64,000 bases of DNA from Actinokineospora inagensis DSM 44258 (GCF_000482865.1 NZ_AXWW01000007.1:62001-126000); one strand, 5' to 3'. Shown: positions 9,203 through 18,948, counted from the first letter of the stretch. Program-made: numbers and translations. Notes: generated from the letters alone by a model not told the origin.

Positions 9203-9442
9203 GTGAAGCTCAAAGCATTCGCGGAGTGGTTGACGGCGGATCTGACCGCCCTCGACCACGACGAGTTGACGGTGGTGCAGGACATCAGCAAGGGCGCGGG
9301 TTCGGAAACGGAGCCGCACAACCACAACATCGTGCGGGTCGAGCACGCCAACGGGGCGGTCAGCACGGTGCAGGTGTACCGGGTGACCGGTCCCGGCATC
9401 CCGGCGTCGGCTGACTACCGCGTTCCCCGAGAGGCGTGGTGA
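9203..9442 (+). CDS. Small hypothetical protein, first of a three-gene mini-operon
   Basis: About 79 residues beginning VKLKAFAEWLTADLTALDHD and containing EPHNHNIVRVEHANG and VQVYRVTG. No family is recognised. The upstream GTG at 9146 would add 19 residues, but those codons are poor in third-position G/C. GTG 9203 has GGGAG at 9189-9193, nine bases upstream, and marks where strong codon bias begins. The next gene starts six bases after its stop. The charged, compact composition suggests a soluble cytosolic protein. Confidence 0.55.
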   Translation: MKLKAFAEWLTADLTALDHDELTVVQDISKGAGSETEPHNHNIVRVEHANGAVSTVQVYRVTGPGIPASADYRVPREAW

Positions 9443-9448
9443 GCTGAG

Positions 9449-9667
9449 GTGCGCAACCAGCGACTGCGCGATCTGATCGGCGACCAGGTGCGGGCGCACC
9501 CGGAGGTGAAGTCGGTCGAATCGGTCGACCATGGGAAAGCGGGCCGCGTGCAGAAGGTCACCTTCACCGATGGGGTGGTGGTCGAACTTCTGATTACGAG
9601 CACTTCGCCTGCGGGTGGGGACGACCACGCCCAACCCGAGAAGATCGTGACCAAGCAGAGGGGATGA
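9449..9667 (+). CDS. Small hypothetical protein, second of the mini-operon
   Basis: 72 residues with a GTG start: an N-terminal helix (RNQRLRDLIGDQVRAHPEV), then alternating strands (SVESVDHG, RVQKVTFTDGVVVELLI) and a polar tail. It looks like a small alpha/beta fold; no family is recognised. It sits between two other small genes with gaps of six bases on each side, and has the codon bias of a real gene. Confidence 0.55.
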   Translation: MRNQRLRDLIGDQVRAHPEVKSVESVDHGKAGRVQKVTFTDGVVVELLITSTSPAGGDDHAQPEKIVTKQRG

Positions 9668-9673
9668 CCAGCG

Positions 9674-9799
9674 ATGGCCGGTGGCGGTTACTGCCCGGTG
9701 TGTGGGCAAGCGGCGGCATCCAAGTCGGGCGACACGGTGAACTCGCACCAAGACCAGAACGGGGAGACCTGCCCGGGAAGCGGCAGCACGGCGACCTGA
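9674..9799 (+). CDS. 41-residue putative zinc-binding peptide, third of the mini-operon
   Basis: A very small gene starting ATG at 9674, with a purine-rich GAGGGG stretch about 9 bases upstream, and ending TGA at 9797-9799. The product begins MAGGGYCPVCGQ and has Cys7, Cys10, His25 and Cys33, in the pattern CxxC-x14-H-x7-C, which could bind one zinc. It ends about 45 bases before the bidirectional terminator at 9844. Its position directly behind two other tiny genes, and the metal-ligand pattern, argue that it is expressed. It is too short for normal gene callers. Confidence 0.45.
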   Translation: MAGGGYCPVCGQAAASKSGDTVNSHQDQNGETCPGSGSTAT

Positions 9800-9843
9800 T
9801 CCACGTGGTGTCCCTTGTGGAGGCTTGAGGTCTGGACGTACGA

Positions 9844-9881
9844 AAACGGCGGTGGCCCAGGTGCTTGGGCCACCGCCGTTT
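9844..9881. terminator. Bidirectional intrinsic terminator
   Basis: A perfect 16-base-pair stem (arms 9844-9859 and 9866-9881) with a six-base loop, flanked by A/T runs on both sides. It lies between the convergent mini-operon (ends 9799) and aroG (ends 9894, minus strand) and can serve both. Confidence 0.85.
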
Positions 9882-9893
9882 GTCGAGGTGGTG

Positions 9894-11291
<1,398 letters not shown>

Positions 11292-11408
11292 CTACGAGTT
11301 CACCGCCGCCGGTTGGGCGGCGGGACGCAATATTTCACACCCGGTGCGAACTGGCGGAAAAACGTAACAGCACTGCCCACCCGCAATTGCGTTCGGCAAG
11401 ATGCGCCG

Positions 11409-12461
11409 ATGACCGCCACCGCGAACCCGCGCCCCGGACTCGACGTCGACACCGCCCGCCGACTGCTCGACACCGCGATCGCCAACATCGGCCGCGACTA
11501 CCCCGTGCACTGGATCCACCTGGTCGAATCACCGGATGACCTGGTGTCGCAGCGGGCACTGCACCCGGTGTTCGCGGGCTCGTTCGACTGGCACTCGTGC
11601 GTGCACCAGACCTGGCTGGCCGTGCGAATCCTGCGTCTGTTCCCGCAGGCCGACCGCGCCGCCGAGACCGTCCTGGACGGGTTGATCACCCCCGGGGGCG
11701 CGGCCGTCGAGGCGGGGTTCTTCGGCACAAGTCAGGGGGCGTTCTGGGAGCGCCCCTACGGCTGGGCGTGGCTGCTCCTCCTCGACGCGGAGTGTCGCTC
11801 GTCCGCCACCGGAGCGCGCTGGGCGCAAGCGTTATCCCCGCTGGTGGTGGCCGTCCGCACGCGCTGGCTGACCTGGCTCGCCACCGCGCGGTGGCCCACC
11901 AGGGTCGGCACCCACACCAACTCCGCGTTCGCGATCTCACTCGTCCTCGACGCCGCTCGGGCCAACGGCGACACCGAGCTCGCGACCGCCTGCGAGGCCG
12001 CGACCAGGCGGTTCCACCTCGCTGACCGCGACTACGGCGGCATCGAACCCAGCGCCGCCGACTTCCTCTCCCCGGCCCTCACCGAGGCCGACCTGATGCG
12101 CCGGGTACTCCGCCCGGACGACTTCGCGGCCTGGCTCGACGCCTTCCTCCCCGACCTGACCGCCGCCCGCTGGGCCGACCTGCGCGCCCCCGTCCCGGTC
12201 GACGACCCCACCGACCCGCACGGCTCCCACCTCGCCGGGCTCGCGCTCTCCCGCGCCTGGGCGTGGCGCGGCATCGCCGACGGCCTGCCCGACGGACACC
12301 GCTACGCCGCACTGGCCCGTGCCGCCGAACGCGCCCACCACGAGGCGGGCTGGCGCTACGTATTCGGTTTCGGTTATGCCGCCGAACACTGGTTGGGCAC
12401 ATTCGCCGCATACCTGGACATCGGTGCGTTGGTCGACGAGGCACCCAATTCGGTGCGCTAA
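11409..12461 (+). CDS. DUF2891 family protein
   Basis: 350 residues of the DUF2891 family, recognised by HPVFAGSFDWHSCVHQTW near residue 57, ERPYGWAWLLLL, and RVGTHTNSAFAISL. The fold resembles an alpha/alpha toroid with conserved histidines and aromatics, as in sugar- or uronate-acting enzymes; its reaction is not established. ATG 11409 is used because the upstream in-frame sequence lacks coding character. The stop overlaps the convergent remains of an aminoglycoside phosphotransferase by four bases. Confidence 0.8.
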   Translation: MTATANPRPGLDVDTARRLLDTAIANIGRDYPVHWIHLVESPDDLVSQRALHPVFAGSFDWHSCVHQTWLAVRILRLFPQADRAAETVLDGLITPGGAAVEAGFFGTSQGAFWERPYGWAWLLLLDAECRSSATGARWAQALSPLVVAVRTRWLTWLATARWPTRVGTHTNSAFAISLVLDAARANGDTELATACEAATRRFHLADRDYGGIEPSAADFLSPALTEADLMRRVLRPDDFAAWLDAFLPDLTAARWADLRAPVPVDDPTDPHGSHLAGLALSRAWAWRGIADGLPDGHRYAALARAAERAHHEAGWRYVFGFGYAAEHWLGTFAAYLDIGALVDEAPNSVR

Positions 12462-13144
12462 AGATCGAGATATTCCACCAGGTGGTCAATCGGACGTCCG
12501 AGTCTCTGCTGCCCGATCGCGACCAACGGCGCCATCGCCCGGCACCAGCCGTCCAGCCGCTCGGCGGACAGGTCGGTGATCGCCGCCAGGTCCGCGCACC
12601 GGGCCGCGACGTCGGCCGCGCCGAGGACGTAGTCGACCGCGTCGAACTCCGGGTCGCCCAGGGTGCCCGCCGGGTCGATCACCACCAGCCCTCCCATCGA
12701 CGGGGGCAGCCAACCCGCCCCGCGCGCCTCGGAACCCGCCGATACCAACCGCCCGCTGGGGTGAAGTTGTTTTGTTTGGGGGGAGCGGTGGCCTAAGCCG
12801 GCTGGCGGGTAAGGCCACGTCTTTCCAGTGGCCCCGCCTTTTAGCCTTACCCAGGCCACCGCTAGGGGCCCCAAACAAAACAACTTCACCCCAGCGGGCA
12901 CAGCCCGCAAAATCTGGCGCCCGAGGCCGGCGTCGCCGCCAGGCGACCAGGCCGAACCCCGAGCGCAGCGAGGTCCAGAGACCCCTCACCCCACGATCAA
13001 CCCGCAGCAAAGCCCCCAAATGCACAGCCTAGCCAAGCGCAGGTCCCAGGTCTCCGCGAGCTCGTCGAGCCTGCGCGGCAGGGCTGCCAGCCACGGCGAC
13101 ACGGACGTCCCATAGCGCCGGGTCAGGCGTTCGTGGACCGTCAC
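12458..13144 (-). pseudogene. Aminoglycoside/streptomycin phosphotransferase, internally destroyed
   Basis: Two fragments of one antibiotic-kinase gene remain. The N-terminal piece (about 13144-13030) reads VTVHERLTRRYG...WLAALPRRLDELAETWDL, the start of APH-fold kinases; its GTG overlaps the amidase stop (GTGA), showing it was once translationally coupled. The C-terminal piece (about 12740-12458) contains GGLVVIDPAGTLGDPEFDAVDYVL, the metal-binding loop and following helix. The roughly 150 residues between, including the P-loop-like strand and the HGDLH catalytic loop, are gone and replaced by sequence carrying a 151-base foldback element. No single frame links the parts into a working kinase. 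Confidence 0.75.
12749..12899. mobile_element. Foldback (MITE-like) element inside the APH pseudogene
   Basis: Perfect 31-base terminal inverted repeats lie at 12749-12779 and 12869-12899 (GGGGTGAAGTTGTTTTG on the left arm, its complement on the right). Nested inside are further pairs: 12783-12794 with 12853-12863, and 12808-12816 with 12844-12852, so almost the whole 151 bases can fold into one long hairpin. The arms are unusually T/A-rich for this genome. No transposase is present and no target-site duplication is obvious. It lies where the central part of the kinase gene is missing. Confidence 0.65.
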
Positions 13145-14496
13145 AGGGCAGGTCTGTCCTGTGACCACGGTCGAACCCCCTCGAACTGGCCGGACAGGGA
13201 CAACAGCGTCCGCTCGGAGTTGGGCCTGCCGATCAACTGCACGCCGATGGGCACCCCGACATCGTCACGTCCCACCGGCAGCGCGGCAACGGGATAACCG
13301 AGGACGTTCCACGTGGGGAAGTACGGGATGCGCGCGCTGACCCCGAGCCAGGTCCGGACCAACCCCGCGCCGCGGAACAGGCCGACCTCGGGCGGTGTCC
13401 GGGTCCACCCCGGCTGCAAGATCACCTCGAACGGGAAGGCCGCCATCCGCTCGTGCAGGTCGTCCTCGGCGGCGCGGGCCCACCGCAGCACCCGCCCCGG
13501 CACCCGGCGACCGATCGCGGCGATGCGCCGGGTCCGCGGCTCCAACCACTCCGGGTGCGGCAACCCGGCGACGTCCTCGGCCACCCCACACAGGTACCGG
13601 ACCACGAACTGCGGCGTCGGCCGGGCACCCAACGGCACATCCGCCGCCACGACCGTGTGACCGAGGCCGCGCAACGCGGCCACCGCGTCGAGCACGCCAC
13701 GCCGGTACGCCGGGGCCAGCGGCGGCGCCCCCAGCGGAGTCCGCAACGCCAGCGCGATCCGGGTCGGCTCCGGGACGACGTCGGCGGCCGACCGGTAGCG
13801 GGCTTCACCGCCGGTGAGCCCGTCGAGCAACAACGCCGCGTCGACCACCTTGCGCCCCAGCGCCCCGACCGTCGAAAGCCCTTGCCAGCCACCAGGTCTC
13901 GACGCGACCACACCCCGGCTCGTCTTCAACCCGAACACCCCGCACGCGGCCGCCGGTATCCGCACCGACCCACCACCGTCCGACCCCGTCGCCGCCCCCA
14001 CGATCCCCGCCGCGATCGCCGCCGCCGACCCACCGGACGACCCACCCGGCGTGCGCCCGGGATGCCACGGGTTGCGGGTCGGGTGGGTGGACCGCGACTC
14101 GGTGAACGGCCACAGACACCGCTCCGGCGTCCGCGTGTGCCCGACGATCACCGCACCCGCCGCCCGCAACGACGCCACCGCCGCACTGTCCTCTTCGGCC
14201 ACCGGGAACTGCGGACGGCCGCCCTGCGCCGTGACATCCCCCGCCACGTCCAAGTCGTCCTTCACCGCCACCGGCACCCCCAGCAACGGCAGCCGCTCAC
14301 CCGCCTCCAACCTGCGCTGAGCCGCCTCAGCGGCCGCACGGGCCGATTCGGTGTAGACAGTGCGGAACACGTTGAGCGTCCCGGCGAGCTCGCCCGCCCG
14401 CCGCAGGACCAACTCCAACAACTCGGGCGCGCTCACCCAACCATCACGCAACGCACGGGCCTGGGCGTCCGCACCCGCCCAGAGCAGTTCGTCCAT
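13141..14496 (-). CDS. Amidase-signature hydrolase
   Basis: 451 residues with the Ser-cisSer-Lys machinery of the amidase signature family: catalytic Lys in LLGVPVAVKDD (near residue 80), the glycine/serine loop GGSSGGSAAAIAAG, and GSDGGGSVRIPAAACGVFGLK carrying the nucleophile. It hydrolyses carboxamides. It is not a GatA, because there are no gatB/gatC partners and the C-terminal domain differs. It lies 10 bases behind tspO and its stop overlaps the start of the ruined phosphotransferase. Confidence 0.9.
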   Translation of the reverse strand: MDELLWAGADAQARALRDGWVSAPELLELVLRRAGELAGTLNVFRTVYTESARAAAEAAQRRLEAGERLPLLGVPVAVKDDLDVAGDVTAQGGRPQFPVAEEDSAAVASLRAAGAVIVGHTRTPERCLWPFTESRSTHPTRNPWHPGRTPGGSSGGSAAAIAAGIVGAATGSDGGGSVRIPAAACGVFGLKTSRGVVASRPGGWQGLSTVGALGRKVVDAALLLDGLTGGEARYRSAADVVPEPTRIALALRTPLGAPPLAPAYRRGVLDAVAALRGLGHTVVAADVPLGARPTPQFVVRYLCGVAEDVAGLPHPEWLEPRTRRIAAIGRRVPGRVLRWARAAEDDLHERMAAFPFEVILQPGWTRTPPEVGLFRGAGLVRTWLGVSARIPYFPTWNVLGYPVAALPVGRDDVGVPIGVQLIGRPNSERTLLSLSGQFEGVRPWSQDRPAL

Positions 14497-14505
14497 GGCC
14501 GCACT

Positions 14506-14964
14506 CTAATTCAGCGCCGCCACCCCGGCATTGAGCGCCGACGCGAACAAGATCCACCCCAGGTACGGCGCCAACAACCACCCCACCACCCGCCGACCCC
14601 GAACGATCGTGGCGGCCACCGCCACGTCCAACAACACGATCACCACGAACGCGGGCCACAACCACCGCCACGCGAAGAACATCGGCGTCCAGATCAGGTT
14701 GAGCCCCAACTGCACCCCCCAGAGCGCCAACCCACCCCGATCCCGCCGCCGCCACACCACCCACCCGGCAACCGCGATCAGTCCGTAGAGGACTGTCCAT
14801 ACCGGACCAAACAGCCAGTTGGGCGGCGTGAAACCGGGCTTGCCCGCGCTCGCGTACCACCCATCCACGTTGCCGGTCGTCGCCAGCGCCCCGAGCGCGG
14901 CAACCCCGTAGCTCAACAGCCCGAACCCACCGAGCGCCCACCAGTCCTTCGATCGGGTGACCAT
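14506..14964 (-). CDS. tspO: TspO/MBR family tryptophan-rich sensory membrane protein
   Basis: 152 residues with five membrane helices and the TspO hallmark WYASAGKPGFTPPNWLFGP followed by VWTVLYGLIAVAGWVVWR. TspO proteins bind porphyrins and cholesterol-like ligands in the membrane and affect tetrapyrrole and stress physiology. ATG 14964 gives the normal length; the longer open frame upstream (to 15228) is arginine-rich and not TspO-like. First gene of the minus-strand operon tspO-amidase-APH. Confidence 0.9.
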   Translation of the reverse strand: MVTRSKDWWALGGFGLLSYGVAALGALATTGNVDGWYASAGKPGFTPPNWLFGPVWTVLYGLIAVAGWVVWRRRDRGGLALWGVQLGLNLIWTPMFFAWRWLWPAFVVIVLLDVAVAATIVRGRRVVGWLLAPYLGWILFASALNAGVAALN

Positions 14965-15198
14965 GCCACTCAGTCCACCCCACTCAGGCCCGCCCCGCCA
15001 CTCGAACCTCAGCCTGCTGAACATCCCCCTTTCCGACCAAGCGCGCCGACACCGCCATGTGACGCTCCACAGCCCCCGCCCCCAACACATCCCGGCTCCC
15101 CAACGGCTCGCCGCTCCGCTCCACAGCCACCGGCCCCGCGAGAACCGACCACACCGGGTCCGCGACATCACCCCACCCACCCGGCATCCCAACCAGCC
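14965..15198. other. Gap upstream of tspO
   Basis: 234 bases between the tspO start and the first repeat copy at 15199. It must hold the tspO promoter on the minus strand. I see no RNA gene and no convincing coding frame. Together with the two repeats that follow, the gene-free stretch runs from 14965 to 15771. Confidence 0.4.
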
Positions 15199-15397
15199 CA
15201 AACCCACTTCGCCGGGAACCCCACCCACCCCCGGGCGGCCCCCACCCTTCCCGGGGGGCGTCCCCGAGGCCAGTCTACCGCCCCCGCCCGACAGTGGATC
15301 TTCGCCAGCGCGTCGCGGGGGGCTACCTGTGGATAACTTGTGTAGCCCGGAAGGGTGAAATCCGGCGCGGCGAATCGAGAGCTTTGCCTGGTGGGGG
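15199..15397 (+). repeat. Intergenic repeat with GC-rich core and DnaA box, copy A
   Basis: About 199 bases duplicated nearly exactly at 15452-15648. It holds the core CCCGGGGGGCGTCCCCGAGG and CCAGTCTACCG (ending 15280), then a perfect DnaA box TGTGGATAA at 15328-15336, and ends in GAATCGAGAG..GCCTGGTGGGG. The core also recurs near 32.67, 32.98 and 37.92 kb. No coding function is evident. Confidence 0.85.
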
Positions 15398-15451
15398 CCG
15401 GTTTTCCGGGCCTACCGCCACGCCCACCCGGAACCCCCACCCCGCCCAGCG

Positions 15452-15648
15452 CAAACCCGCTTCGCCGGGAACCCCCCCCACCCCCGGGCGGCCCCCACCC
15501 TTCCCGGGGGGCGTCCCCGAGGCCAGTCTACCGCCCCTGCCCGACAGTGGATCTTCGCCAGCGCGTCGCGGGGGGCTACCTGTGGATAACTTGTGTAGCC
15601 CGGAAGGGTGAAAATCCGGCGCGGCGAATCGAGAGTTGCCTGGTGGGG
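15452..15648 (+). repeat. Intergenic repeat with GC-rich core and DnaA box, copy B
   Basis: Second copy of the 15199-15397 repeat, offset by 253 bases, with only scattered substitutions and small indels. The DnaA box TGTGGATAA is at 15581-15589. The remaining 120 bases before the DUF885 stop at 15772 show no feature. Confidence 0.85.
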
Positions 15649-15771
15649 CGTGGTTCCGGCTGGTTCGCGATGGTCACCGGAGCAAGTGGTGCCGGACATG
15701 ACCCGGTTCAACGCCCCTGCAGGCTCGGCACGCGGGGGCTCGGAGCCTGCAGGACCCGACCAGGTCGGCGG

Positions 15772-17454
15772 CTACAAGGCGGCCAGGCGTTCGCGGAGGG
15801 TGTCGAGGCCCATGGCGCCCATTTCGAGGGCGTTCTGGTGGAAGGTCTTGAGGTCGAAGTCGGCGCCGCGGCGGGATTTGACCTCGTCGCGGGCTTGCAG
15901 CCAGAGGCGTTCGCCGAGTTTGTAGGTGGGGGCCTGGCCGGGCCAGCCGAGGTAGCGGTCGATCTCGTCGTGGACGTGGGTGGGGTCGGTGATGGTGCGG
16001 GTGAGCATGAACTCCAGGCCGAGGTCCGGGGTCCAGCGCTCGCCTTCGTGGAAGCCCGCGCCGCGGGGGATTTCCAGTTTCAGGTGCATGCCGATGTCGA
16101 CGATGACGCGGGCGGCGCGGAAGATGTGCGCGTCGAGCATGCCGAGCAGGTCGCCGTCGTCGGAGAGGTAGCCGAACTCGCGCATGAGGCGTTCGGCGTA
16201 GAGGGCCCAGCCCTCGCCGTACGCGGGGACCCAGGCGAGCAGCCGCTGGAACCGGTTGAGGCTCGCGGCCTGCAGCACGGCGGTGGCGATCTGCAGGTGG
16301 TGGCCGGGGGCGCCCTCGTGGTAGACGGTGGTGACCTCGCGCCAGGTGGAGAAGTCCTCGCGGTCGGCGGGAACCGACCACCACATGCGGCCGGGGCGGG
16401 ACCAGTCGTCGGTGGGGCCGGTGTAGTAGGCGCCGACGCTGCCGCCGGGTGGGGCGATGCGGCATTCGAGGCGCATCACCGGGTCGGGGATCTCGAAGTG
16501 GACGCCGCGCAGGTCGGTCAGGGCCTGGTCGGACAGCCGCTGCATCCACTCTTCGAGCGCCTTCTGCCCGCGCACCTGGTACCGGGGGTCGGCGTCGAGC
16601 GCGGCGGCGGCCTCGGCGATGGTCGCCCCGGGGGAGATCCGGTTGGCGACCTCCTTCATCTCCGCTTCCAGCCGGGCGAACTCGGCCCAGCCCCACTCGT
16701 ACGCCTCGACCAGGTCGAGGCGGGCGCCGGTGAACTCGCGCGACCACAACCGGTAGCGCTCCTCGCCGACGGCGTCCTCGGTGGGGGCTTTCGGGGCGAG
16801 TTCGGCGGTCAGGAACTCGGCCAGTTCGGCGTACGCGGTCGCGGCGGTCGCGGCGGCGGAGTCCAGGTCGGCGCGCAGACCCCCGTCGACGTCGGCCTTG
16901 GCGACCATGTCGGCGAAGAACGACGACCCGCCCTTCGCGCCCGCCCAGGTGCGGCACTGCTCGGCGACCTTGGTGACCTGGCGCAGCGCGGCGACGTGGC
17001 CGCGTCCGGCCGCCTCCAGCAGCGACGCGCGGTAGCCGGTGAGCGCGGCGGGCACCTTCGTCAGCCGCCGCGCGACCACGGCCCAGTCGTCGGCCGTGTC
17101 GGTCGGCATCAGGTCGAACACCTGCCGGACGTCCTGCGGGGGCGACGTGATCACGTTCAGCTCGGCCAGCCGCTCGCCCGCGTCGTACAGCTCCACCTGC
17201 AGCCCGACCCGCTCGGCGAACACCGCCTTGGCGTTGGCCGCGCCGACGTCGGACGGCTCGGCGACCGCGATGGCGGCCGCGGCGGCCCGCGCGATCTCGC
17301 CCCGCCGCGCCACCCCGTCCGGCGACAGGTCCGGCAGGTCGCCGCCGCTGCCCGGGACACCGAGGACCGTCGCCAGGATCGGATCCGCGGCGGCGATGTC
17401 GTCGACGTAGCGGTCGCAGATCTCGTGCACACCGTCGTGTGGGGAGGACGCCAT
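15772..17454 (-). CDS. DUF885 family protein (putative zinc metallopeptidase)
   Basis: 560 residues of the DUF885 family. The HExxH-like segment VYHEGAPGHHLQ near residue 376, followed by VPAYGEGWALYAERLM with the downstream glutamate, is the metal-site arrangement of the family, which is distantly related to gluzincin carboxypeptidases. No signal peptide, so it is probably cytosolic. ATG start at 17454, divergent from lppM. The biological substrate is unknown. Confidence 0.85.
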   Translation of the reverse strand: MASSPHDGVHEICDRYVDDIAAADPILATVLGVPGSGGDLPDLSPDGVARRGEIARAAAAAIAVAEPSDVGAANAKAVFAERVGLQVELYDAGERLAELNVITSPPQDVRQVFDLMPTDTADDWAVVARRLTKVPAALTGYRASLLEAAGRGHVAALRQVTKVAEQCRTWAGAKGGSSFFADMVAKADVDGGLRADLDSAAATAATAYAELAEFLTAELAPKAPTEDAVGEERYRLWSREFTGARLDLVEAYEWGWAEFARLEAEMKEVANRISPGATIAEAAAALDADPRYQVRGQKALEEWMQRLSDQALTDLRGVHFEIPDPVMRLECRIAPPGGSVGAYYTGPTDDWSRPGRMWWSVPADREDFSTWREVTTVYHEGAPGHHLQIATAVLQAASLNRFQRLLAWVPAYGEGWALYAERLMREFGYLSDDGDLLGMLDAHIFRAARVIVDIGMHLKLEIPRGAGFHEGERWTPDLGLEFMLTRTITDPTHVHDEIDRYLGWPGQAPTYKLGERLWLQARDEVKSRRGADFDLKTFHQNALEMGAMGLDTLRERLAAL

Positions 17455-17515
17455 GCCCGAACGTTACCCAACAGTCGGCGGCGAGCGCGGTGGACGATGC
17501 CGGCAGGATGGCCGC

Positions 17516-18217
17516 GTGTACCACGCCAAGCGACCACCCCGACCCCGTTTGCGCAGGTGGGCGGCCATGATCCCGCTCGCCTTGATCGCGCTGGTGACCC
17601 TTTCGGGGTGCGTGCGGGTGCAGGCGGCGCTCGCCCTGTCCGAGGACGACCTGGTGTCCGGGCAGATCGTGATCGCCGCCCTGCCCGGCAAACAGGGCGA
17701 CTCGGGCCCGGCGTTGACCATCGCCCCGGAGCTCAAGGGCAAGGTGCGCACCCAGATCTACAGCGCCGACGGGTACGTCGGGCAGACCGTGTCCTTCCAG
17801 GGCCTCAGCTTCGCCGAGATCACCGTCCTGAGCGACACCATCAGCGGCGGCAAGCAGTACCGCGTCGGCTTCCGCCGCGCGGGCGACCTGGTGACCGTCT
17901 CCGGTTCGGTCGACCTCACCGAGCTCCCGGCCGACCGCTCCGACGTGCAGATCAAGATCTCGTTCCCCGGCAGCGTCACCCGCACCAACGGCGTCAACGA
18001 CAACGGCACGGTCACCTGGAAGCCGAAGGCGGGCGCGGTCACCGAGTTCGACGCCACCGTGCAGTACACCGACCAGTCCGGTGTGTCCTGGAGCAAGTGG
18101 GTGGCCATCGTCGGCGCCTCGGCCCTCGGCGTGTCGCTGCTGGTCCTCGCCCTGGCGTTCTTCTCCCACCGCCGCAGCGTCCGCCTGGCCGGACCGCCGA
18201 CCGTCAGCCGGTTCTAG
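17516..18217 (+). CDS. lppM: LppM-like lipoprotein (DUF3153)
   Basis: 233 residues. The arginine-rich n-region (KRPPRPRLRRWAAM), a hydrophobic stretch and the lipobox LVTLSGC near residue 33 make a lipoprotein signal. The following VRVQAALALSEDDLVSGQIVIAA and the C-terminal transmembrane helix (WVAIVGASALGVSLLVLALAFF) match mycobacterial LppM (Rv2171), a surface lipoprotein linked to phosphatidylinositol-mannoside handling. GTG 17516 supplies the positively charged n-region; an ATG at 17567 would remove it. Mtb lppM likewise lies near metF-like Rv2172c and idsA2. Confidence 0.8.
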   Translation: MYHAKRPPRPRLRRWAAMIPLALIALVTLSGCVRVQAALALSEDDLVSGQIVIAALPGKQGDSGPALTIAPELKGKVRTQIYSADGYVGQTVSFQGLSFAEITVLSDTISGGKQYRVGFRRAGDLVTVSGSVDLTELPADRSDVQIKISFPGSVTRTNGVNDNGTVTWKPKAGAVTEFDATVQYTDQSGVSWSKWVAIVGASALGVSLLVLALAFFSHRRSVRLAGPPTVSRF

Positions 18218-18361
18218 CGGCTCGACCCGGAGTTCGTCGACCGGTCGAGTGGTCCGCGGCTGGTACGGTCGACCACCAGGGTTCGTGGTGCAGGCATCAG
18301 CCCGCACACCCCCTGGTTGAATCCGGGCAGGACTCTCGGGCCCGGGGACAGGAGTGCCGGC

Positions 18362-18676
18362 TTGTCGCCGGAACGCCAGTTCGTGTCGCCACCCTCTCCT
18401 CCCACCGCCGGTGCGGATGGTTCGCGCTGGACGCGAACGGGCCGACCGCCTGCGGCGGCCGTGGGGTTCGCCACCACCCGCGCCGATGCCGACCTCAGCG
18501 AGGCCGTGCAGCAACGGCGGGCCGCCCGTACCGTCGTCGGCCACTCGCTCGACCTCGACGACCGGCACGCGCTGCTGGACATGCTGGGGCTGACCGACCC
18601 GCAGCCGCCCGCGCCGCCCGCCGCCCCGGTCAAACCCGCCACGAGCGCCCATGGCGCCCAGTGGTGGACCGAATGA
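18362..18676 (+). CDS. Hypothetical protein coupled to a cold-shock protein
   Basis: 104 residues with a TTG start at 18362 supported by AGGAG at 18350-18354, seven bases upstream. The N-terminus is Pro/Gly/Arg-rich; the middle DLSEAVQQRRAARTVVGHSLDLDDRHALLDMLGL is helical; the tail is Pro/Ala-rich. No family is recognised. Its TGA overlaps the ATG of the cold-shock gene, so it is probably made together with it and may act with it in RNA binding; that is a guess from context. Confidence 0.55.
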   Translation: MSPERQFVSPPSPPTAGADGSRWTRTGRPPAAAVGFATTRADADLSEAVQQRRAARTVVGHSLDLDDRHALLDMLGLTDPQPPAPPAAPVKPATSAHGAQWWTE

Positions 18677-18888
18677 GCCCGGACGTGGCGACCGGGACCA
18701 TGCGGTGGTTCAACGGTGCCAGGGGCTACGGGTTCATCGTCCCGGCCGCGGGCGGGGCCGACCTGTTCGTGCACCGCTCACAGATCCACGACTACAACCC
18801 GGCCCGGCTGGCCGCGGCGCAGTCCGTCGAGTTCCAGGTCGGGACCGGTCGCAACGGCAGGCACGCCTGCTCGGTCCGCGTCATCTGA
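18673..18888 (+). CDS. Cold-shock domain protein
   Basis: 71 residues with a single OB-fold cold-shock domain: GTMRWFNGARGYGFIVP contains RNP1 (GYGFI) and DLFVHRSQI contains RNP2. It binds single-stranded RNA/DNA and acts as an RNA chaperone. The core is more divergent than CspA (aromatic RNP1 Phe partly replaced, Asn-Gly in the first loop), so it is a CSD-like paralogue rather than the main cold-shock protein. ATGA overlap with the upstream gene. Confidence 0.85.
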   Translation: MSPDVATGTMRWFNGARGYGFIVPAAGGADLFVHRSQIHDYNPARLAAAQSVEFQVGTGRNGRHACSVRVI

Positions 18889-18911
18889 TCCGCTGATCCG
18901 CCTCGTCTGAC

Positions 18912-18948
18912 CCGGCCGTGGACGTTCGCCGGGGGCGTCCACGGCCGG
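18912..18948. terminator. Convergent intrinsic terminator hairpin
   Basis: A 13-base-pair GC-rich stem (18912-18924 and 18936-18948) with an 11-base loop lies exactly between the convergent cold-shock gene and GNAT gene. No strong T-run, as is common in high-GC actinomycetes. Confidence 0.65.

Noticed and set aside
13453-15336. 627-residue proline/arginine-rich plus-strand open frame
   Set aside because: Antisense to the amidase and tspO genes, no codon bias, and crosses the intergenic repeat.
15355-18888. 1177-residue plus-strand open frame
   Set aside because: Only its last 71 residues (the cold-shock domain, from ATG 18673) are real; the rest is antisense to the DUF885 gene and repeat DNA.
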